From an uncultured Colwellia sp. (GTDB taxonomy: Bacteria > Pseudomonadota > Gammaproteobacteria > Enterobacterales > Alteromonadaceae): a DNA stretch of 34,312 nt. The stretch covers positions 1-34,312 of the forward strand of contig CAJWZC010000036.1 of assembly GCA_913049915.1 (NCBI GenBank), given 5' to 3'. The notes under the pieces were generated by a model. It did no database searches and was not told the origin of the DNA. It worked only from the letters and a program-made list of their open reading frames with translations. A program made the translations under genes and the position numbers. Shown one piece after another: positions 29,092 through 34,312 of the stretch (position 1 is the first letter of the stretch; the number at the start of each line of letters is the position of its first letter).

Positions 29092-29787
29092 ATGAATGAT
29101 CCAAAAGTTGTTGTCGCTCTAGACTTCGATAAAAAACAAGATGCCTTATCCTTTGTTGATAAGATTCAGCCTAGTGATGCTCGCTTAAAAGTCGGTAAAG
29201 AGATGTTTACTTATTTCGGCCCTGAATTTGTTAAACAGCTAACAGGTAAAGGTTTTGATGTTTTCCTTGATCTTAAATTTCATGATATTCCTAATACGGT
29301 AGCAAAAGCGGTTACCGCGGCAGCTGATTTAGGCGTATGGATGGTAAATGTTCATGCCAGTGGTGGTAGTCAGATGATGACTAAAGCAAAAAAATCCCTA
29401 GACACTTATGGTGAAGATGCACCTTTGTTGATTGCTGTTACCGTTCTAACGAGTATGAATGAAGCCGATTTACGTGGTTTAGGTATTCAAAAAACACCAG
29501 CAGAGCAAGTTAAATTTTTAGCTGACTTAACTAAAAAAAGTGGTTTGGATGGTGTAGTTTGCTCAGCTTGGGAAGCTGAGCAATTAAAGTCTGATTTAGG
29601 TAAAGAATTCAAACTAATCACGCCAGGAATTCGCCCTGCTGGCTCTGCCCAAGATGACCAACAACGAATTATGACACCAAAAAAAGCAATAGATGTAGGA
29701 GTTGACTATTTGGTGATAGGACGTCCAATTACTAAAGCCACTAACCCTCAGTTAATATTACAAGAAATCAATGCATCTATTCGCTAA
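29092..29787 (+). CDS. pyrF: Orotidine 5'-phosphate decarboxylase
   Basis: Last step of UMP synthesis, converting OMP to UMP in the cytoplasm. ATG 29092 gives 231 residues; AGGA is 7 nt upstream and [12 protein letters not shown] is the normal start, whereas an earlier ATG at 29065 would add nine residues with no ribosome site. The catalytic Lys-Asp network is in [14 protein letters not shown], with the first substrate Asp in ALDFDKK and the phosphate site TPGIRP and VIGRPIT. It is downstream of lapB, as in E. coli. The strong hairpin about 110 nt after the stop closes the unit. Confidence 0.97.
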   Translation: MNDPKVVVALDFDKKQDALSFVDKIQPSDARLKVGKEMFTYFGPEFVKQLTGKGFDVFLDLKFHDIPNTVAKAVTAAADLGVWMVNVHASGGSQMMTKAKKSLDTYGEDAPLLIAVTVLTSMNEADLRGLGIQKTPAEQVKFLADLTKKSGLDGVVCSAWEAEQLKSDLGKEFKLITPGIRPAGSAQDDQQRIMTPKKAIDVGVDYLVIGRPITKATNPQLILQEINASIR

Positions 29788-29896
29788 GCGATTAAAAGAT
29801 TAGTTTACTAAAGCGAGATTGAAGTAAAAAAATCTAGATCATTGACCTTAATTTCGATCGTTTAAGGTAAAGACATTGATTTAATAATCGTGTAAA

Positions 29897-29943
29897 ACAT
29901 AAAATAAAGGCTTCTAAGTTAACTAAGAAGCCTTTATTTTATG
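29897..29943. terminator. Strong 19-bp hairpin after pyrF, bidirectional terminator
   Basis: Perfect 19-bp stem (arms 29897-29915 and 29926-29944) with a 10-nt loop and core AAGGCTTCT/AGAAGCCTT. T-rich stretches in the arms (TTTATTTTAT on both strands when read outward) make it a plausible terminator in either direction. Confidence 0.85.
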
Positions 29944-29962
29944 TAAGTGTCGCAAGCAATAA

Positions 29963-30920
29963 CACCATACTCAATGGAAACCTAATCAACTTGAAACACT
30001 TGCCGACCTCTTATCACTCGAGCTTATCCATGAAGCTTATGTATTAAAGGATATGGTGACTTCTAGAACACGTAAGTTAACATTAGAATCGATAGTGTGC
30101 TTACTTGTCGATATCGCTATCTATAATGTAAAATTAATGGCTGATATTGTTCATCAACTCTATATCTTGACCAAACAGATAAACCTTTTACTGCGTCAAG
30201 TACTTTAACACTATGTAGAAAAATTTAGGTGTAGTGGTAATGAAAGTCTTATTTTAATGTATTCAAGTACAGAGGTTTGAGCAAGCTAACTTGCTACAAC
30301 TGACCGGCCTTATCATATTGAGTGTAGATGGTTTTGTTTGGAGATCCCTTGACTGTGATACGAATAATGAAGGACTAACGGTCTCCTAAAAAAATAGTAT
30401 CCTCAAGTGTGTATGATGTGCCAAATGGAGCTAAGCACTGACCTTATTACCGCTAGTACCTTTGATAATTAGACGGTAAATGAAATGATATTGGCAGTAA
30501 AGCTGATCGATACTTCACCTGACAATATAGAGCTTAGTTATATAGAGTAAACGAAATACATGCCCGGAAACCTATTAACACTCAGGAGTCACTTACCAGA
30601 GTTAGTGAAAAAATAATTATGTGGAATATTAATAACCTATAATATACACCACTATCAAATGGTAAAATGTGTCATAGGTTAAAAGAAACTACTTGCCATA
30701 TTAGCTGAATTTTAATGGGGGGAATTAGCACACATAAGGCGAGAAGCTGTTGGTTTGTCGTATTCTACGCCTAGGGGCATACCTAAACAATTAAAGAATT
30801 TTTATAATATGTCAGAAAATCTTAATTTATCACCTTGGCGAGAAATAAAGTATCCTTGGTAAGTCAAGTATAGACTAGAACAATATACTAGAAATCAAAA
30901 TGCCGCTCACTTTATGTGAA
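29963..30920 (+). pseudogene. Decayed IS4-family transposase remnant
   Basis: The roughly 1-kb stretch before cspD has no long frame, but pieces in several frames match an IS4-family transposase in order. They are an N-terminal part (QLETLADLLSLELIHEAY, then TSRTRKLTLESIVCLLV and LMADIVHQL; open 29963-30208) and the first DDE motif (GLIILSVDGFVWRSLD, about 30310-30360). Next come PQVCMMCQMELSTDL and NEMILAVKLIDTSPDN (about 30400-30520), LLTLRSHLPELVKK and CGILITYN (about 30566-30650), and a C-terminal piece (EAVGLSYSTPRGIPKQL to NAAHFM, about 30740-30920). The middle with the second Asp and the Glu is missing. Stops and frameshifts are many, so it is inactive. No target duplication or clear terminal repeats were found. 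Confidence 0.8.
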
Positions 30921-30930
30921 CGGTATTACA
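30899..30930 (-). terminator. Hairpin downstream of cspD, possible terminator
   Basis: Imperfect 12-bp stem (AATGCCGCTCAC against TGTGAACGGTATT) about 50 bp after the cspD stop. On the minus strand it is followed by TTGATTT. It may terminate cspD, or may be the right end of the decayed IS4 element, since the transposase C-terminus reads into it. Confidence 0.45.
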
Positions 30931-30978
30931 GCCAACTTACGGGGTGTTATTGTGTCACTTTAGCGCAGAACTTTATAT

Positions 30979-31197
30979 TTATTCTAATTCGTCTTCAGCT
31001 AATTTGATACTTGCTGCGTGGTGACCTTTAGGACCATCATTTAGTTCGTAATCTACATCTTGTCCGGCTTTTAATGTTCGATATCCATCCATCTCAATTG
31101 TTGAATAGTGCGCAAAAATATCTTCTCCGCCACTATCTGGACGAATAAACCCAAAACCTTTCGCATTATTAAACCATTTCACTGTACCGTGTGCCAT
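30979..31197 (-). CDS. cspD: Cold-shock-like protein CspD
   Basis: Single cold-shock domain of 72 residues binding single-stranded nucleic acid. RNP1 (KGFGFIRP) and RNP2 (DIFAHYS) are intact. The segment STIEMDGYRTLKAGQ is closer to E. coli CspD than to CspA, and the gene is divergent from clpS-clpA, exactly as cspD is in E. coli. CspD there is a stationary-phase inhibitor of replication and a ClpA-independent Lon substrate. The acidic end (AEDELE) differs from E. coli. RBS: AAGGAAG about 7 nt before the ATG. Confidence 0.92.
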   Translation of the reverse strand: MAHGTVKWFNNAKGFGFIRPDSGGEDIFAHYSTIEMDGYRTLKAGQDVDYELNDGPKGHHAASIKLAEDELE

Positions 31198-31465
31198 ACT
31201 TCAACTTCCTTTTATATCCTTTAGTATTTAATTATGTTTTACTTATCTTAGTACTACATATTAATTAAGGATTAATCCAAAAAAATAGGCAAATAATAAG
31301 TATTTACATAGACAACTAACTAACCGACTAAATGTTAGCCACTTATAGAATCGTAGCTAATTTATAGAATTAGTCAAGTTGAAAAAATGCTTTCTTCATA
31401 GATTTTTAAACTTAATTGCACGAAAAGTTACAGCAAAAGTAAAAAGTAGAGACTAAGATAAATAT

Positions 31466-31786
31466 ATGAGCAACTGGAAAGAGTTATTTGACACCCAAGG
31501 TATTGTTGAAGAAGAAATTAGAGATCAACTAGAAGAGCCGGCTAAATACCATGTTTTTTTACTTAATGATGACTATACCCCGATGGACTTTGTTGTAGAT
31601 GTATTGTGTAACTTTTTTAACAAAAGTGAAGAGCAAGCAACAGATATTATGTTAACCATTCACTATAAAGGAAAAGGCCTTTGTGGCACATATACTGCTG
31701 AAATAGCAGAAACCAAAGTAGAACATGTTGTCCGGTACGCTTTTGACAATCAGCACCCGCTAAAGTGTGTGATGGTAAAAGCATAA
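31466..31786 (+). CDS. clpS: ATP-dependent Clp protease adaptor
   Basis: Adaptor of 106 residues that binds N-degrons and hands them to ClpAP. The conserved core is visible: [20 protein letters not shown] (N-degron pocket with the ND-D-T-M-F pattern), then [23 protein letters not shown]. The N-terminal extension (about 1-27) is the flexible part that enters ClpA. It is 20 nt upstream of clpA, and both form one operon divergent from cspD. The 268 bp upstream contains both promoters, but I see no certain -35/-10 pair. Confidence 0.97.
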   Translation: MSNWKELFDTQGIVEEEIRDQLEEPAKYHVFLLNDDYTPMDFVVDVLCNFFNKSEEQATDIMLTIHYKGKGLCGTYTAEIAETKVEHVVRYAFDNQHPLKCVMVKA

Positions 31787-31806
31787 AGTTATAAATTGGA
31801 GTAGCT

Positions 31807-34065
31807 ATGCTAAACAAAGACTTAGAAGTATCCCTTAATTTAGCCTTTCGCCAAGCTAAAGAATCTCGCCATGAATTTATGACTGTAGAACATTTATTGT
31901 TGGCATTATTAGATAATCCCTCCGCGATTGAAGCTCTTGGAGCTTGTGGAGCAGACTTAGCCAAATTACGTAAAAGTCTCTTAGACTTTATTGGCGAGAC
32001 AACACCGATGATCCCTGTTGGAGAAGATGAACGAGAAACTCAGCCAACGTTAGGTTTTCAGCGCGTTTTACAACGAGCGGTGTTTCATGTTCAATCATCA
32101 GGTAAAAATGAAGTTAGTGGCTCGAATGTCCTGGTTGCCATTTTTAGTGAGCAAGAATCACAAGCGGCTTATATCTTGAAAAAATCCGATATTAGTCGTC
32201 TAGATATCGTTAATTATATCTCTCATGGTATTGCTAAAGTTGATGATGAAAATGCGTCACATACTTTAGATAGCGATCAACAAAACGAAGAAGAACCACG
32301 AACTATAGAAAACTTTTCAGTAAATCTTAATGAAGAAGCGCTTAAGGGTAATATTGACCCGTTAATTGGTCGAGATAATGAACTTGAACGTACCTTACAG
32401 GTATTGAGTCGACGTAGAAAAAATAATCCACTGTTTGTTGGCGAGGCTGGTGTTGGTAAAACTGCTATTGCTGAAGGTTTAGCTAATTTAATAGTTAATA
32501 AACAGGTACCTGATTTTTTAGCTGATGCGACAATTTACTCTTTAGATATGGGCGCTTTATTAGCGGGTACTAAATATCGAGGCGACTTTGAAAAACGTTT
32601 TAAATCGTTATTAAAGGAGCTTGAAGAAGATAAAAACGCAGTACTATTTATTGATGAGATCCATACTATTATTGGAGCAGGAGCCGCTTCTGGTGGTATG
32701 ATGGATGCTTCTAATCTACTTAAACCACTTCTTTCTGCTGGTAAGATTCGCTGCCTAGGCTCTACAACATACCAAGAGTATCAAAGCGTATTTGAAAAAG
32801 ATCGCGCATTGGCTCGTCGTTTTCAGAAAATTGATATTGCAGAGCCTAGTGTTGCTGACACTACTAAAATACTTCAAGGCTTAAAAGAAAAATATGAAAG
32901 CCACCATGGTATTCGTTATACCAATAAAGCCTTATATGCGGCTGCTCATTTATCTAATAAATATATTAATGAAAGGTTTCTCCCCGATAAAGCTATTGAT
33001 GTCATTGATGAGGCGGGTGCTAAGCAACAGTTAGTTGCACCGAATAAGCGCAAAAAAGTTATTAATAATACCGATATTGAAAGTATTGTTGCAAAAATGG
33101 CTAGGATACCTGAAAAATCAGTATCACTTAGTGAGAAAGATGGTCTTAAAAATCTTGACCGGAACTTGAAACTTGTTGTGTTTGGTCAAGACAAAGCTAT
33201 TGATGAACTTTCATCTGTTATTCGCTTATCTCGAGCTGGTCTAGGTAATGAAGAAAAGCCAGTTGGCTCTTTCTTATTTGCTGGTCCTACAGGTGTAGGT
33301 AAAACAGAAGTAACACAACAGTTAGCTAAAATAATGGGCATAGAGCTATTACGTTTTGATATGTCAGAATATATGGAGAAACATGCGGTTAGTAGACTTA
33401 TTGGTGCTCCACCTGGATATGTTGGTTATGAGCAAGGTGGTTTATTAACCGATGCGGTTATAAAACATCCTCATGCAGTTGTCTTGTTGGACGAAATAGA
33501 AAAAGCCCATGAGGATGTATATAACATCTTATTGCAAGTGATGGATCATGGTACATTAACTGATAATAACGGTCGAAAAGCGGACTTTAGAAATATTATA
33601 TTGGTGTTAACAACTAATGCTGGTGTACAAGAAACAGTTCGTCAATCGATTGGCTTTAAACAGCAAGATCATAGTCTCGATGCATTAAGTGAAATTAATA
33701 AAGTATTTTCACCTGAATTCAGAAACCGCTTAGATAATATTTTATGGTTCAATCATCTGGATAATATTGTTATACAGCAGGTTGTTGATAAATTCATTGT
33801 TGAATTACAAGCTCAGCTTGATGATAAAGGTGTTTCACTTGAGTTAACTAAACAGGCTAGGTTGTGGTTAGCTGAAAATGGTTATGATAAATCTATGGGA
33901 GCAAGACCCATATCACGGTTAATTCAAGAGCATTTGAAAAAATCATTAGCAAATGAGTTACTCTTTGGTGAGTTAACACACGGAGGTGTTGCCAAAGTTG
34001 ATGTTAAAAAAGATCGCTTAGTAATTAATTATGAAAATAAACAAGAGTTGATTACTGCGAAATAA
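31807..34065 (+). CDS. clpA: ATP-dependent Clp protease ATP-binding subunit
   Basis: Hexameric unfoldase that feeds substrates to ClpP, 752 residues (E. coli 758). An N-domain (about 1-140, two repeats) docks ClpS. The first AAA+ module has Walker A at 212-219 (GEAGVGKT, K218) and Walker B VLFIDEIHT. The second has Walker A at 493-500 (GPTGVGKT, K499) and Walker B VVLLDEIEKAH. The ClpP-docking loop is IGF at 615-617 (IGL in E. coli). There is no ClpB-type middle coiled coil. A linker of acidic residues (about 145-168) separates the N-domain. RBS: TGGAG 7-8 nt before the ATG. It is followed by a good terminator. Confidence 0.98.
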   Translation: MLNKDLEVSLNLAFRQAKESRHEFMTVEHLLLALLDNPSAIEALGACGADLAKLRKSLLDFIGETTPMIPVGEDERETQPTLGFQRVLQRAVFHVQSSGKNEVSGSNVLVAIFSEQESQAAYILKKSDISRLDIVNYISHGIAKVDDENASHTLDSDQQNEEEPRTIENFSVNLNEEALKGNIDPLIGRDNELERTLQVLSRRRKNNPLFVGEAGVGKTAIAEGLANLIVNKQVPDFLADATIYSLDMGALLAGTKYRGDFEKRFKSLLKELEEDKNAVLFIDEIHTIIGAGAASGGMMDASNLLKPLLSAGKIRCLGSTTYQEYQSVFEKDRALARRFQKIDIAEPSVADTTKILQGLKEKYESHHGIRYTNKALYAAAHLSNKYINERFLPDKAIDVIDEAGAKQQLVAPNKRKKVINNTDIESIVAKMARIPEKSVSLSEKDGLKNLDRNLKLVVFGQDKAIDELSSVIRLSRAGLGNEEKPVGSFLFAGPTGVGKTEVTQQLAKIMGIELLRFDMSEYMEKHAVSRLIGAPPGYVGYEQGGLLTDAVIKHPHAVVLLDEIEKAHEDVYNILLQVMDHGTLTDNNGRKADFRNIILVLTTNAGVQETVRQSIGFKQQDHSLDALSEINKVFSPEFRNRLDNILWFNHLDNIVIQQVVDKFIVELQAQLDDKGVSLELTKQARLWLAENGYDKSMGARPISRLIQEHLKKSLANELLFGELTHGGVAKVDVKKDRLVINYENKQELITAK

Positions 34066-34088
34066 TAGTTAGCAGGTAACATATTAAT

Positions 34089-34122
34089 AACCTAATAAGT
34101 TTTGCTTGTTAGGTTTTATATG
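34089..34122 (+). terminator. Terminator of clpA
   Basis: An 11-bp stem with one wobble (34089-34099 and 34105-34115, 5-nt loop TTTTG), followed by a T-rich tail. It begins 24 nt after the clpA stop. The last 190 bases beyond it hold only a 7-bp inverted repeat (34163-34169 and 34188-34194) and a doubtful 24-codon frame. Confidence 0.75.
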
Positions 34123-34312
34123 TTTTATATTTAATCTTTTATAAGGAGACTATAGTTATATCTTGATAGGTATTTTTATAAATATATCTATCAATACAGG
34201 TTTTTTATGAAAAACACTATTTTATTTAAGGTAAAAACGTATATAGCAGGCTTGTTTTTATATTTTGAATATGATTCATAAAACTGATATTGTAAAAATA
34301 TATCAACACATA

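Overview
The window comes from a low-GC marine gammaproteobacterium of the Alteromonadales. The AT-rich DNA, gammaproteobacterial protein sequences and the gene order gyrA-serC-aroA-cmk-rpsA-ihfB-lapA-lapB-pyrF suggest Colwellia or a close relative. That assignment is my inference from sequence feel and synteny, not from a search.

Region 1 (1-9441) is a beta-glucan/beta-glucoside utilisation cluster. The minus-strand unit runs GH1 beta-glucosidase, GPH-type sugar:cation symporter, a possible 30-residue membrane peptide, a LacI-family regulator, then glucokinase (cut by the window edge). Divergently on the plus strand lie a FucP/GluP-type sugar permease and an ExoP-like GH3 exo-glucosidase lipoprotein. 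A perfect 16-bp palindrome (5258-5273) in the divergent promoter region is the obvious LacI-family operator. The likely flow is: GH3 trims glucan oligomers outside the cytoplasm, free glucose enters by the FucP-type permease, oligomers enter by the GPH symporter and are cut by GH1, and glucokinase phosphorylates the glucose.

Region 2 (9547-13295) holds a decayed hybrid histidine kinase and an intact REC-GGDEF-HPt protein downstream of it. The kinase has an SBP-like sensor, PAS, HisKA, HATPase and REC domains, with seven in-frame UAA/UAG stops and two frameshifts. Together they look like a phosphorelay whose kinase has died. The GGDEF domain of the survivor carries a pure (AACAAT)5 repeat coding ten asparagines.

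Region 3 (13340-17371) is the class Ia ribonucleotide reductase operon nrdA-nrdB-yfaE on the minus strand, with two NrdR-like boxes 31 bp apart upstream. ubiG follows, also minus, divergent from gyrA.

Region 4 (18793-29787) is core housekeeping on the plus strand: gyrA, serC-aroA (1-nt gap), cmk, rpsA, ihfB, lapA, lapB, pyrF, punctuated by good hairpin terminators.

Region 5 (29788-34312) has a strong hairpin, a badly decayed IS4-family transposase remnant of about 1 kb, then cspD divergent from clpS-clpA, the arrangement also seen in E. coli.

I found no CRISPR array, tRNA, rRNA, prophage or defence locus. The most unusual material is the decayed kinase with its stop-codon pattern, the orphaned relay output protein with a microsatellite, and a promoter-like sequence placed so that rpsA could start without a leader.
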